NCBI GenBank assembly: GCA_034770075.1
Contig: CM068383.1
Span: 37,343,222 to 37,407,221, forward strand
Direction: 5' to 3'
From: Aralia elata
Taxonomy: Eukaryota > Streptophyta > Magnoliopsida > Apiales > Araliaceae
Length of the DNA stretch: 64,000 nucleotides
A program made the translations under genes and the position numbers. The notes beneath the pieces were generated by a model. It was not told the origin of the DNA. It ran no database searches and saw only the letters and a list, made by a program, of their open reading frames with translations. Positions 45,236-57,360 of this stretch are shown one piece after another. The number at the start of each line of letters is the position of its first letter. The first letter of the stretch is position 1.

Positions 45236-46345
45236 CTAATTTTATTAGTATCATAATAGTTACATTATGACATATTCTTTTAGAAAATGACATCCATATT
45301 AGCGTATTAAAACTAGACAACTTTAATTTTGTCTACTTTAGTTAGACAACCTTTCAATAATTATTGTATTGACAACTTATACAGTATAACTAACTAAAGT
45401 TTTGTTTAATTAACCTTTATAAAAATTGTCTAGCAACCTAAGAGTATTCTTATTTGTGATCATTATGAATATTACATTTGCTGATTCTAGAGTAAATTTA
45501 TACACCTTTAATTTCAACCACACAAGCAGATACTAAAACTATCTAAATGCAGGTTTGCTTTCAAGAAGAGTCAACCTAACATATGGTAGTAGGGTGGTAG
45601 GCGTTATCCATCAGATTGAAACCAACAACAATTATGCCTATACAACAATTATTAGTCATGCACTTGAAGAAACCATATGTTTTGTTTGGCAATCAATGTA
45701 CCAAAATATAGTACTTAGGTTGATTCTTCATTTCTTTCTTAAGAAATGTAATCCATGTTGGTGTATTAATCCTTCCTTAAATGCAAGTTCAAACATTGTT
45801 TAGTTTGTTGATTCTTAATTAATTTTTTTATTTTGTTTTCTTTTTTTTGTGCGTAGACTGCCACACAAAATTAAAATAAAATTATACACATCTGGCATTA
45901 TGTATGTAAATAATCATTATTTTTTAGTCATTATTAAAGCATAATTAAAACGCTAAATTTTGTTACAACATGGTATAATTTAATAGCTAATTACTGCTCC
46001 TTCTGTTCATTTTTATCGTTTTTTCTAGAGAGTGATATTAATTTTTGTATCTGTCATTTGTAGATTTTAAGAAAAAAACATTAATGACTTAATTTCAATA
46101 TTATCTCCACATTAAATACTAGTTAATTTGTTTCTTATTAATCTTTTAAATGAATTTTAGAAAGATAATTAATATTAAGATTTTATATCTAAATAATTGA
46201 TCAATCAAAAAAGGGTTAATTATATTTTTTAATTTTTGTATTTTTTTTTGCCTAAAACATCAAAAGGAATGAAGGGAGTAATTTTGTTCATTTATAGAAA
46301 AGTTGTAGGCATGAGTAGGTAAATGATATTTCAAGACAAAATTAA
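45236..46345 (-). repeat. Diverged, broken copy of the foldback arm
   Basis: ATTAAAACTAGACAACTTTA at 45306-45325 matches 31200 and inverted 30020. AAGAAGAGTCAACCTA (45564-45579) and GGGTGGTAGGCGTT (45592-45605) match 30942-30975. GTAGGCATGAGTAGGTAAATGATAT (about 46305) matches 31035-31060. The parts are in rearranged order with unrelated AT-rich sequence between them, and no gene is seen. Confidence 0.5.
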
Positions 46346-47577
46346 AGGTACATAAGTAGTTAAAGATATACTAGTAGATTTGTTGCAAATCCTGTAGAAA
46401 AGTAAAGATATAGAAGAAGCCACCCATGTGGCCATGTTGAACAATGAAAAAGACCTCTTCTTGCTAGCAATGGCAATGGAGTTTGGCGGAGGCAAAATTT
46501 AGACATCCTATCTTCATCCTCGGTCTTATAAATATTTCTCATACTCGGTTCATTCTTTGCGAGAAATAAAACTTAATAACCATCCACATTCTTATGGAGA
46601 ATTTAAATAACTGCGGAGATTAATACTTAGCGAACTTTTTTCTATTTTTTTAAAAAAAACTTATTTTAATTATATTTACAATGATAAATGTATGAAAATG
46701 AGATCATATGTTAACGCATATATGATAAAATTAATAAAATAATAATAATAATAATATATTTAATCATATGTATATTTATATTTATACACACACACCCACA
46801 CATATATATACACACACACCCACACATATATACACACACAAGGGCATTTATTTAAGTTATGTAACATATAAAAGTATAAAAATTTAACTAATATATAATT
46901 ATTCATGGGCGGGTACAGGGCGGGAGAAACAAATATCATCCCTTCTTTAACCCTATATATAATTATTCAGTGATTCGTCATCCCTGACCTCATCTCCGAT
47001 CAGTGTGGAGACGAGACAAATTGTCATCCCTACTTCTTGTCTTGTTATATATAGTTAAGATGCCATTAATTAATCTTTGATGAGCTCTCATTAAAATTAA
47101 TTAATATTTGTGTTTTTTAACTTTGAGAGTTTCCAATATGGTGATATAAATCATGACTAAATGAGAGTAATTTACTTCTTCCCAAAGTTATTGGACACCA
47201 ATTTTTGTATCCGTCTATATATCCAATCTTTAAAAAAATAAGTAATATCACTCATTCCATGACTTTTTTTTTCCAGAAGACAGACAAAAGACTGAGAAAT
47301 TTATTGATTCAAACCATCAGATACAACAAGCGGCATAATCCTAAAATGAATTTTATTCATCCAAAAATTAGGAACCTGAAAGTCAATTGATTGGGTCATG
47401 TAAACCATGTGCAACTCTATTGCCATCAACAAATATACGACCTCCTCGAAATCATGACTCAATAGACAATAATTCCATTGCATGACTTAATCAAACATCA
47501 CAAACAATAATTCTTAAATTTCATCTTTGGTTAAAATCTCAACCACATTATCATTTCATGAGTCACAAGTGCATAAC
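46346..47577. repeat. Spacer with CA/TA microsatellite, no gene seen
   Basis: ACACACACCCACACATATAT is tandemly repeated at about 46788-46844. Short ORFs here have no domain. The last five bases, ATAAC (47573-47577), are the target duplication of the Tekay element. Confidence 0.5.
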
Positions 47578-48659
47578 TGTGGCGCCCCCAAATTCGGGTA
47601 CTTAAAAACCTGTACTTGGTGCTACACGATACCATTTATACAAGCTGCTTATCATAAAAGATAATAATAGTTATTACATCAGAGGTATCTATCCCAGGTA
47701 CGAAGACCTTTAGTATCTTTATTACATGATAGATATTGTATTTTTAAAACAAAAGTCTATCTATTACAACAGCAATCTATAACTACTCATGTAGCTTTCC
47801 CTTGCCTTTATCCTTTCCGGACCCTTCTATGCGTTCTGGCTTAGCTGAAAACATTTATATTCAAAGCAAGAATGAGCATTTGATGGCTCAGCAAGTAATA
47901 AAAGTTGATCAACAACGTATATCAAGAAATAAATGTTTTCTTGGAGATATGCTGTTATAGCAGAATAAATATTGTAAAGCAACTGAACGATTCATAAACA
48001 ACATTACGATTCGTTTGTCTTTTTGAAACAATATACTGAATTCTGTTACTGATTGGTCATAAGACCATGGACTTTTAGTTTTTCTTTTCTTGAAAAGGTT
48101 CTATCAGAAATCCATCTGTGAATCGTCTGGTCTTACGGGCACGGTGGGTGATCAGCCCGTTATGCCCTGTATTGATCAATACTATCTATTCGAACAGCAC
48201 TTGTGTTCACTGTCACCGTCCTCAGGACGCAATATAAAATTTTTCCCAAGTTAGGGATGTTCTACTCAGTTTGAAGTTCAACCCAAAAGCAAAAAGGATG
48301 AACAACTTTATAAATTCTGAAACGATTTCAAGACTTAGTATGAAAGAATTGAAATAGTCAAATCTGGGGTCTAGCTAGAACAAACAGCGTAGACCTTCAT
48401 TAAACTGCAAATGTGTATTGAATTTTATCAAGTACACATGATCTTACCTTCACTATTTTTCGAAGCTGATTGGAATAAAATTATATAACATTATATTATT
48501 CATATATAATCGCGAAACATTTGCTCAAGAGAAGTGAACTTGTTTGAAAGTAAGGAATTTAGATACTTGCTCAAAAATAACCAAGATTAGGATACTTGCC
48601 TTGTCTGTTGTCTATTGTATTAAGTTCAGCTAAATTTGCTTTTACGGATGCTACACAAT

Positions 48660-48981
48660 CAAGGGCGGAGCCAGGATTTTTTTCCTGGGTGGGCTACAAC
48701 GCGGTAAAAAATTTGTGATCTTATAAATAATTTAACGGGGGTTCGGGGGCTGTGCCTCCGAGCCAATTTTTTTAGATAATTTTATATTTTTCAGCCAGTT
48801 GCATATGTAAAACATGTATTTAATTACAATATTGTTAATATTACAAGTAATATGTTAAATCTAGGAGGACTAAAGCAATATGTATTTATTATTGAGTTGG
48901 GCTTTGGATATATAAATACTATGATAAAAAAAATCTGGGAGGGCTGGAGCCCACCCCAGCCCAAGGGTGGCTCCGCCCATG
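48660..48981. mobile_element. hAT MITE inserted in the Tekay 3' LTR
   Basis: Ends CAAGGGCGGAGCCAGGATTT and, inverted at the right, CATGGGCGGAGCCACCCTTG. TACACAAT lies at 48652-48659 and 48982-48989, a perfect 8-bp duplication. The other LTR (58372-58383, CTACACAATCAT) shows the empty site. Same family as 25831-26580. No ORF of significance. Confidence 0.9.
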
Positions 48982-49501
48982 TACACAATCATAGTTATAT
49001 AAATGCATTAGCCATATATCCAGAATATACAACTTATATAGTTATATATTAAATATCCACATTGGTCACGTTATTAGCTTATGATACTTAGTTTTCGCTT
49101 TGGTAAGTTTCGTTGTGATTGTAATACGTGAGTACATTAAAATCTTAGCTTATAACATATGTATTTATTATACATGAGTATAGCATATATCTTATACTTA
49201 AGTAAATTCATAGTGTATCTTATACATCGAGTGTAATTATAACTTGTATAAATAAGTTATAACTTCCGTAATCATGTATAGATTCATTTTCGTATACTAA
49301 CGCGTTAAATACTATCGCTTTTCGATAGCTTGGTATAACAGTCCGCTAAAAGTAATTTCATCTTCTTGGTTAGTTTAGAAATTCTAAGCTTAATGTGAAT
49401 CTTGTTGGTGTTATTGTGTACTTTATTATTATTAGATTATATTTATATATATAGATTATTTTTATTTTATTTTATTTTTTTAACTGTGAATCTTAAAAAA
49501 A

Positions 49502-49780
49502 AAATTAAGCGCCAAGCCACGCCGCTACAGCAGCAGTCAGCGTGCTGCTGCTGCGTATTGTGCGCCTTGCTTCTGTTGCTGTCAATCAAGGTGATGCTGC
49601 TGCTAGTTGGCCTGTTGTGCATGCACGCTGCTGCACTTTGCTGTGCAGGCAGCGGCTGCACATGCTGCCATGTTGCTGCTAAGGAGGTGCGCGTTCTGGG
49701 CTGCTGTGGCGCACGCTGCTGCACATTGCTGTGCACGCAGCTGCTACACAGGCAGCAGACTCCTTTGTCATGCAGCTAGT
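49502..49780. repeat. CTG/GCTGCT-rich island in the 3' LTR
   Basis: GC-rich low-complexity sequence made of GCTGCTG, GCACGCTGCTGCAC and TGCATGC-like units. The equivalent at 58904-59220 has more copies. It yields long ORFs in several frames that encode only Ala-, Cys- or Leu-rich repeats, so I call no gene. Confidence 0.75.
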
Positions 49781-51332
49781 TCGCGAAATTATAACTTTTA
49801 ACACGTAGGTCCGATAAAAATCGAGTTCGAATATATTATAGCCACTATAGTAAACTATTTTAAAAACATTTTAACCATCCCTTTCGGTCATCTTTGACAG
49901 CCCAAATTAAGCCTCAAAAGTGCGTGATCACGACTGTTTCTAGTATTTCGTTTAGCTCCAAATTCGCTTTCAACCGTGTTCTGGTTCCAACAAATGGCTT
50001 AAATAACATTATAATACATATATGAATGTTTCTCAATTTCGAGACTTGGGTAATTATCCATTTCAAGCTTCTAAGCTTCTTTGATGCATTTTATCGAACA
50101 ACTAGTACGCATTCTTTGTTTTGATAGATTTCTTCACCACTTGTTTAGTGTTTCACTAGAATTTCATATAGAAATCCTTCACCCTTATTCCTCCACACAT
50201 CAACTACTAATCACCCATGTTTTAAGTCCAATTTACTAGCAATTTCATCTAATTCTCATATAACCCAGTTATTATAACTTTTCTATCCAATTCAAATATT
50301 TAAGTGAACAAAGGAACAGAGAAGAATTTATAAATGAAATTGATTTTAGTTCTTACCTTGTTTGATGATTAACCCCTGTTCCAATTCTTCTTCTATTCCA
50401 GATTATAGCTTTGACTTGCACGTCTTTAATTTCTTGAGTACTTGGTAATTTGCTAACATGCTAGGAAATTCTTGTTTTGGAACGAATAGAGGAATGGAAT
50501 GGTTTGGAACGACAGAGAGAATGAGGGCTTCTTAGTTTCTATCTTACTGCTTATTCTCATTTTTTAGACATAGCCTAGCTTGGTTGGGTGTTGGTATATT
50601 ATTCTAATAAACTTACAACTCCTGCTAAGCTCCTTCCTCATGCTTATTAAATTATACTCTGCATACTGTACATTTCATATAATGCTACACTATGCATAAA
50701 TGTATCCCCATATTTCTGAAAATTAAATAATTAAATATTTCTGAAAATAATAAAAATTATTTTAATAATTATGAAATATTTTCCATAATTATATTTTATC
50801 ACTTTTTACGCGATAATTAAAATAATTAGTATATAATATGCTGCTTATTATCCTTCCATAGAATGAATATCATTCACTAAATAAAATAATTTATTTAATG
50901 AAATCATTTTATCACATGAAAATAATTTAATATACTAAATTATTTTAATTCATTTAATTCAATGAATATTCTAATTTGATATTCCTAAGTTGGTTATTTC
51001 CTTTTTCAACAAACATGGAAATAATTTCCTTATTTAATATCCTTAACACCCACCTCTTTATATTTAAATAATTTAATTTCATAAATTATTTAAATATACT
51101 TTATTTAATATATACAATAAAATTTGCATAATTAAATAATTCCTAATTTCTTTTTACCTAGAAATTTCTTTCAATCAACTATATACGTGTAATAAATATA
51201 TACATATATTTATCACACTGCAATCATATACTTCTCATACTGCACATGTACACAGATCACAATTAATAAATAAATAAAAATTTATCCACGAAATTCTAAT
51301 TTGATTATTACCGGAAAGTTCGAGTTATTACA

Positions 51333-51346
51333 TTCTTTTCTCCTTA
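51333..51346 (-). other. Polypurine tract of the Tekay element
   Basis: The minus strand AAGGAGAAAAGAA lies directly before the 3' LTR start TGTAATAACTCG. Confidence 0.65.
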
Positions 51347-51379
51347 TAAAGATTTCGTCTCCGGAATCGTAAAACAAAA

Positions 51380-51925
51380 CTACTCAAATAAATAAGGATA
51401 GTTTGTTTTCATCTTTTCTTCTAATTCCCACGTTGCCTCCTCGGCATTGTGGTTTCTCCATAACACCTTTACTGAAGAGATTATTTTATTTTTTAGGATT
51501 TGCTCCTTTCTATCAAGTATCTGAATAGGAATCTCTTCATAAGTTAAGTCCGTTTGAAACTGTAGAGGTTCATATTCTATCACGTGTTTATAATCTGGCT
51601 TATATGGTCGTAAGACCAAAACGTGAAACACATTATGAACGTGTTCTAACTCTGGAGGTAATGCTACTTCATAGGCTACTTCTCCAATTTTTCTTAAAAC
51701 CTCAAATGGTCTTATAAAACAAGGACTCAATTTTCCTTTCTTTCCAAATCGTATCTTTCCTTTCCACGGGGATACTTTTAGAAATACATGCGATCCAATA
51801 TCAAACTCCCTGTGCTGTCTATGCTGATCTGCGTACTTTTTCTGCCGATCTTGAGCTGTAATAAGTCGCGTACGTATTAACTTTACAATTTCTGCAGTTT
51901 GTTGTACTAATTCCGGTCCTAGCAA
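51380..51925 (-). pseudogene. Tekay integrase C-terminus and chromodomain
   Basis: 181 codons: integrase C-terminal region (RQKKYADQHRQHREFDIGSH, FLKVSPWKGKIRFGKKGKL, HVLVLRPYKPD), then a chromodomain-like end (QILDRKEQILKNKIISSVKV, LWRNHNAEEATWELEEKM) and the final NYPYLFE. Chromodomains guide integration to marked chromatin. In the same frame the preceding segment ends in TGA at 51953, where Trp would fit (CRTPLC/DEVGERR), consistent with TGG to TGA. The chain ends normally close to the polypurine tract. Confidence 0.85.
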
Positions 51926-51946
51926 ACGACGCTCTCCTACCTCATC

Positions 51947-52171
51947 TCAACACAATGGTGTTCGGCACTTTCTTCCATACAACGCTTCGTAAGGCGGCAT
52001 GCCTATACTAGCGTGGTAACTGTTGTTATAAGCAAATTCTACCAGAGGTAAGTGATCGCCCCAACTTCCCTTGAAATCCATAACACAAGCTCTCAGCATA
52101 TCTTCTACAGTCTGTATTGTCCTCTCACTCTGTCCATCTGTCTGAGGATGGTATGCCGTACTTAATCTCAA
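51947..52171 (-). pseudogene. Tekay integrase core, C-terminal half
   Basis: Contains STAYHPQTDGQSERT with the catalytic Glu, VEFAYNNSYHASIGMPPYEA and LYGRKCRTPLC. It is in the same frame as the upstream segment 52202-53155, separated only by a TAG at 52202-52204, where relatives carry Trp (NFW), again a possible TGG-to-TAG change. Confidence 0.85.
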
Positions 52172-52201
52172 CTGTGTTCCTATGTGTTCTTGTAAGCTTT
52201 T

Positions 52202-53155
52202 CTAAAAATTTGATGTGAACTTTGGATCTCTATCTGACACAATTGAAATTGGCACTCCATGTCGGGAAACAATTTCCTTGATGTAGAGTTTGGCTAACTG
52301 GTCCAGGTTATATTTGATCTTGATTGGAAAAAAGTGTGTCGACTTCGTTAATCGATCAACTATAAACCATATAACATCGAATCCTTTTTGTGTATTCGGA
52401 AGTCCTACCACAAAATCCATCGTGATATGCTCCCACTTCCATTCAGGAATTTCTAATGATTGAAGTAACCCACTTGGTTTCTGATGTTCGGCTTTGACTT
52501 TTTGACAGGTCAAACACCTACTGACATATTCTGCAACTTCTCTTTTCATGTTCGGCCACCAAAAATATTGTCGAAGGTCTTGATACATCTTTGTGCTTCC
52601 AAGATGAATCGCGTACCTTGAACAATGGGCCTCTTGTAAAATTTCTTCTTTCAGCTCCGGCATTGACGGAACCCAAATTCTTCTTTCAAATCTGATTACC
52701 CCTTCATTATCAAGTTTAAACTTTGTTTCCTTTCCTTCAGAAATTTTTTCTTTAAGCTTTTCACACTCCTCACCTTTGACTTGTGCTTGTTTGATTTTAT
52801 CCAACAACGTTGAACCACTTTTCATTATGTATAACTTTTCTTCCGACTCATGCGGAAACTTTATTTCTAGCTCCATTCTCTCCATTGCTGTTATCAACTC
52901 ATCGTGAGTTGTCAACATCATCAACTTTTCTCGACCTTTTCTAGTTAAAGCATCTACCACTACATTTGCCTTCCCTGGGTGATAAAGAATTTCGCAATCA
53001 TAATCCTTGACCAGCTCTAACCATCTTCTCTGTCTCATATTCAACTCTTTTTGTGTGAAGATATATTTCAGACTTTTATGATCTGTATATATCTCACATT
53101 TATCTCCATACAGATAATGTCTCCAAATCTTCAAGGCAAATACTACTGCTGCCAA
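52202..53155 (-). pseudogene. Tekay RNase H C-terminal part, integrase zinc domain and core start
   Basis: RNase H: ELAAVVFALKIW just before and within the start, YTDHKSLKYIF (catalytic Asp). Then a linker, the integrase HHCC-type zinc domain (CSRYAIHLGSTKMY, CLTCQKVKAEHQKPSG) and the core's first two acidic residues in HITMDFVVGLP and IVSDRDPKF. A frameshift near 53165-53175 (two bases lost in the KVYEKGYPTH-like region) separates it from the upstream RNase H part (VVYSDASYKGLG, about 53250). Confidence 0.87.
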
Positions 53156-55943
53156 TTCTAGATCGTGAGTAGGATATCCCTTCTCATACTTTCAACTGTC
53201 GTGATGCGTAAGCAATGACTTTCCCGTGTTGCATAAGCACACACCCTAGTCCTTTATACGACGCGTCACTATACACAACAAAATTCCTTGTTGCATCTAG
53301 CAATGATAACACTGGCACTTCACTTAGTCTTTTCTTGAGTTCCTGAAACTCTGTTCACATTTCTCCGACCATACAAATTTCACCGTCTTTCTTATCAAAT
53401 TAGTTAACGGGGTAGCTATCTTTGAAAAATCTTGAATAAATCTCCGATAGTAACCCGCTAACCCTAAGAAACTACGCACTTCAGTCGGTGTTTTTGGCTG
53501 TTCCAAATTTATTATTGCTTCCACTTTTGTCGGATCCACAGATATACCATCTTTATCGATCACGTGTCCCAAAAATTGAACTCTCTCCAGCCAAAATTCA
53601 CATTTAGAGAATTTTGCATACAACTTTTCTCTTCTTAATGTTTCCAATACTATTCTCAAATGTACTGCATGGTCATCCTGTGTCTTGGAATAGATCAAAA
53701 TATCATCTATGAATACTGCAACAAACTTATCCAAATACTGCTTGAAGATTCTGTTCATCATGTCCATGAATGCAGCTGGAGCATTTGTCAATCCAAAAGA
53801 CATTACCAGAAACTCGTAATGACCATACCGAGTTCTGAATGCTGTCTGTGGAACATCTTCATCTCTTACTTTCAGCTGGTGATATCCAGTCCTTAAGTCT
53901 ATCTTTGAAAAGTATCTTGCTCCTTTCAACTGATCAAAGAGATCATCGATCCTGGGCAGTGGATACTTATTCTTGATTGTTACTTTGTTCAACTCCCTGT
54001 AGTCGATACAAAGTCTTAACGATCCATCTTTCTTTTTCACAAATAATACTGGTGCTCCCCATGGTGATGTACTTGGTCGAATATACTTCTTGTCTAACAA
54101 TTCCTGCAATTGTATCATCAATTCTTTCATTTTCACTGGAGCCATTCGGTATGGTGCCTTCGATATTGGTGCTGTACCAGGCACTATATCAATAACAAAC
54201 TCAACTTCTCTGTCTGATGGAAGACCTGGTAGATCATCTGGAAAAACATCCGTGAATTCATTCACCACTGCAATTTGCTTTATATCTGCTCCCACTTGTT
54301 GGGTATCTACCACATATGCTAGATATCCCACACAACCCTTCTGTAACAACTTCTTCGCTTGCATCATCGTCAAACAACGAGACTGCCTTGGCAATTTATT
54401 ACCGTGAAATACTACCGGTGACTGCTTTGCAGGTTTGAGGCTTACTAACTTCTTTTGGCAATTTATTACCGCTCCGTGATTAAATAACCAGTCCATTCCC
54501 AAAATTATGTCGAACTCTCCCAACTGAATTGGAATTAAATCTATGTTCAACCTGTGATCTCCTATCTTAACGCAACAATTCTTATAGATGTGCTCTACAA
54601 GAATTACGTCTTTATTGGTGACTTCTATGTTCATGGGGGTTTCTAAATTTACCAAAGGCATATTCAAACGCTTAGCAAATTCATGTGATACAAAAGAACA
54701 GGTTGCTCCTGAATCAAACAACACATAAGCATTTATATTGTAGATCGGAACGATACCTGAAACTACATCTTTTAAAGCAACTGCATCTTGCACCATCATA
54801 TTAAAAGTCCTGGCGGTTGGTCTATTCTGCGGAGTTGGTCCTGTTGTAGTTGCTTTCCCACTGCTATTTCCCTTGTTACTGGTTCCTCCTTCTGTTCCCT
54901 TCTTTGGACAGTTTCTGGCCAAGTGATCCACTGACCCACAAATAAAGCATCCAAAAATCTTTCTTAGATTGGGGCAGTTAGGGGAGATGTGTCCCTCCTG
55001 CCCACACTTGTAGCATATCATCTTTCCTTTTATACACACTCCAGAATGATTCTTTCCACAGTTTTTACATGGTTCAAATTTCTTCTTTTGTTGATTTCCT
55101 TGAGTATTCCCAGTATTTCCCACATTGTTCCATTTCCTTTTCTTATTATTTCCACTTCCACTACCTGTCTCCATCTTGATTGTTCCTTCCATCTTTCCCT
55201 TTTTTTTCTTTTCTTTGTGGAAACGACTCATTGCTTCACTTCCTCCTTCTGCAATTATTGCTTTTTCAAGGAGCGTACCAAATGATCCAATCTGTAGAAC
55301 CGACAGCTTGTTGTATAGCCAAGGTTTCAAGCCTTGCTCAAATCGCCTAGCTTTTCTTTCCTCGGTGTCCACTTGATGTGGAGCAAATCGTGCCAGCTCA
55401 TTAAACTTTGTTGCATACTGTGCTACCGTCATCTCATTTTGTTTGAGTTCCAGAAATCGTATTTCTATTCTACTTTGCATACCAGGAGGGAAATAGTTTT
55501 CAAAGAAAATCTCCTTAAATCTTTCCCAACTAATCACACCTGCCCCGGCTCTGGTCTTATTTGCTTCCCACCAGAAATTTGCCTCCCCCTTTAGCATGTA
55601 AGCAGCGAATGAAGTTTTCTGTTCATCGTTCACCCTTACTATCTCAAAAGCTTTCTTAATCTCTTTAATCCAGGACTGTGCCTCTATAGGTTCAGTAGTT
55701 CCTCTGAACTCCGGGGGTCCCACAGTTTTAAAATCTTTAAAGCTAGCGATATGAACTGTTGGTGGATCTGCATTTGCATTAGGTTGAGGGGGATTCCTAT
55801 TCTCGACAGCTCCCATCAACAAGTATAAATTGCTGCATTGGGTTTTCTTGAGCTTCATTTCTATTTCTATTCTCACTTTCTGATTCTTCAGTTTCGTTTC
55901 TCTGAGTTCTATGTATTCCTCTTCCTCTCCACTTTGGTGGCAT
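53156..55943 (-). pseudogene. Tekay gag-protease-reverse transcriptase
   Basis: The likely native start is ATG 55943 (MPPKWRGRGIHRTQRNETEE). One frameshift near 55805-55830 moves the rest into the long 850-codon frame (to 53324). Residues of that frame: Gag capsid about 46-215 (FKTVGPPEFRGTTEP, SWERFKEIFFENYFPPG); three Cys-rich knuckles (C270-C281, CCHC 288-301 CYKCGQEGHISPNC, CCHC 310-323 CFICGSVDHLARNC); protease DSGATCS at 388-394; RT about 590-760 with LRLCIDYRELN, FSKIDLRTGYHQ and the active site AVFIDDILIYS (722-725 FIDD, normal for Gypsy). The frame is lost after about residue 842 (near 53345), and the start of RNase H follows in another frame. The polyprotein would assemble particles and copy the element RNA. 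Confidence 0.9.
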
Positions 55944-56569
55944 TTTCTGTTTAATAAAATCTATTATTATTAAACAATTTCTTTGCTTTTAAGGCATTCT
56001 GATACAATGTTTGATAACAATATTTTACAATAAAGCATATTTAATCATCATTTTCATGTTCAACATGTTTTTCTTGGCTTTTAGCATTCAGTTGCTATAT
56101 ACTAATTTGTTTCAATTAATAATATTATTATTATTAAACTAATACAGGTGTCAAACAATTTCATTTCATGCTTAACACACAATCATTACAAAACATATTT
56201 AATATTATATTAAACATGTTTTTTGTTACATCTGAACTCTGTACACATCTTTCTACTAGCTCCTCTGGCTAGTTTCTTACACATAGCATTTTACCAGCTA
56301 TATTCTTTCTATCTTTGTATCAAAAGATTTTCTAATCCTTAATCCTTATCAGAAAGTTAGGATTCTCAAAAGACATCCCATTACTATAACAAAAGATGGG
56401 ATTTCTAGATCATACCTACATTACCGACTATTTACGACATATATACAAATATGTACACATATCTACAACATAGTTTCACCAACAAACATCTTTTCTAAGT
56501 GTGGCCAATAGTAGTAGTGTTCACGCGTTCTTCCTCTGTAATAGCTATGACTCGGGCACGAGAGATGGA
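55944..56569. other. Leader between the small ORF and gag
   Basis: AT-rich, no coding signal. It could be an intron or an internal leader allowing gag translation. Confidence 0.35.
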
Positions 56570-57130
56570 CTAACTGAACTGGCCTATTTCCTGTGGATAT
56601 TCCCAAACTGCCTTTTGAACACGTCCCATAGAATTAGTATACGCGTGATTCATTGCATTTATTCGTTCCTTGCAGTTTCTCAATTCATTTTGGAGCGTAC
56701 GAACATGTTCCTCGAACATCTGTTGCTCCTGAATCTCCACATCCCTAATATTGTTCAACTCATGAAAGTCTGCATGCAGTTCATGTAACTGGGTCTCATA
56801 ATACTGGGCACGGTTCTCTGAAGTTTGTAGTCTAATAGTTAAATCTGCATTCTAATCCATCAGTTGGTGAACCATTGCCTCTAATTGTGTCAAGGCATTA
56901 CCTGTCTTAGGGTTATCTTGCTCCTCATTTGACTCAATATTTATAATGGCAGGCTCTACATTGACATTATTATTTTCCTTCATCAATATTTCTTCCTCAT
57001 GGTCTTCTTCAGGATCAGACTCAGAGTCACTATCAATTATTATCACTGGCACTTGCTCTGGTGTTGGATATGGTACAATAGGAGGTGAGACTGGTTCTAT
57101 TGGATCAAGCTGAACCTCTTCCCCTGACAT
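56570..57130 (-). pseudogene. Small acidic, coiled-coil ORF upstream of gag
   Basis: ATG 57130 opens MSGEEVQLDPIEPVSPP, then an acidic run (IIDSDSESDPEEDHEEE). The frame continues to TAG at 56849-56851, where Gln would fit (CAG to TAG), and beyond it to 56570 with a heptad-rich stretch (QTSENRAQYYETQLHELHAD, VRTLQNELRNCKERINAMNH). It lies between the primer site and gag, in the same orientation but over 600 bases from the gag ATG. I do not recognise the family. It may be an accessory gene of this Tekay group. Single disruption; the protein would be about 185 residues. Confidence 0.55.
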
Positions 57131-57345
57131 CTACACATAAATAAACAACTTGATTAATATATAATACAAGTTATAAATACACACAACAAATAACAGTGTT
57201 ATTTAAGTTATATTTTTATTTCATTTGCTGATGAATTTTCGCAATACATCTTCTTTAAACTCTATATGAGTTATTTATTTTCTGCCTGTCCGATTTGTCT
57301 AAGGTTATAGCCCAAGGTATCCCATCCTAAGGTTTCTAACCTATA

Positions 57346-57357
57346 GCTCTGATACCA
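57346..57357 (-). other. Primer-binding site for initiator tRNA-Met (Tekay)
   Basis: The minus strand TGGTATCAGAGC is the exact canonical sequence, three bases from the end of the 5' LTR. It fixes the minus orientation. Confidence 0.88.
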
Positions 57358-57360
57358 ACT

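Larger units (their letters stand above)
47578..51332 (-). repeat. 3' LTR of the Tekay element
   Basis: 3755 bp including a 322-bp hAT MITE plus its 8-bp duplication; without these it is about the length of the other LTR. It contains a segment at about 47865-47925 that is missing from the other LTR and a shorter CTG-rich island (49512-49780). Confidence 0.92.

Noticed and set aside
49402..49801. Cys/Ala/Leu-rich ORFs in the Tekay LTR islands (also 59035-59220)
   Set aside because: Products of CTG/GCTGCT repeats; reading frames are not kept between the two LTR copies.
53660..55594. Plus-strand ORFs opposite Tekay gag-pol
   Set aside because: Shadows of the minus-strand polyprotein; no domains.
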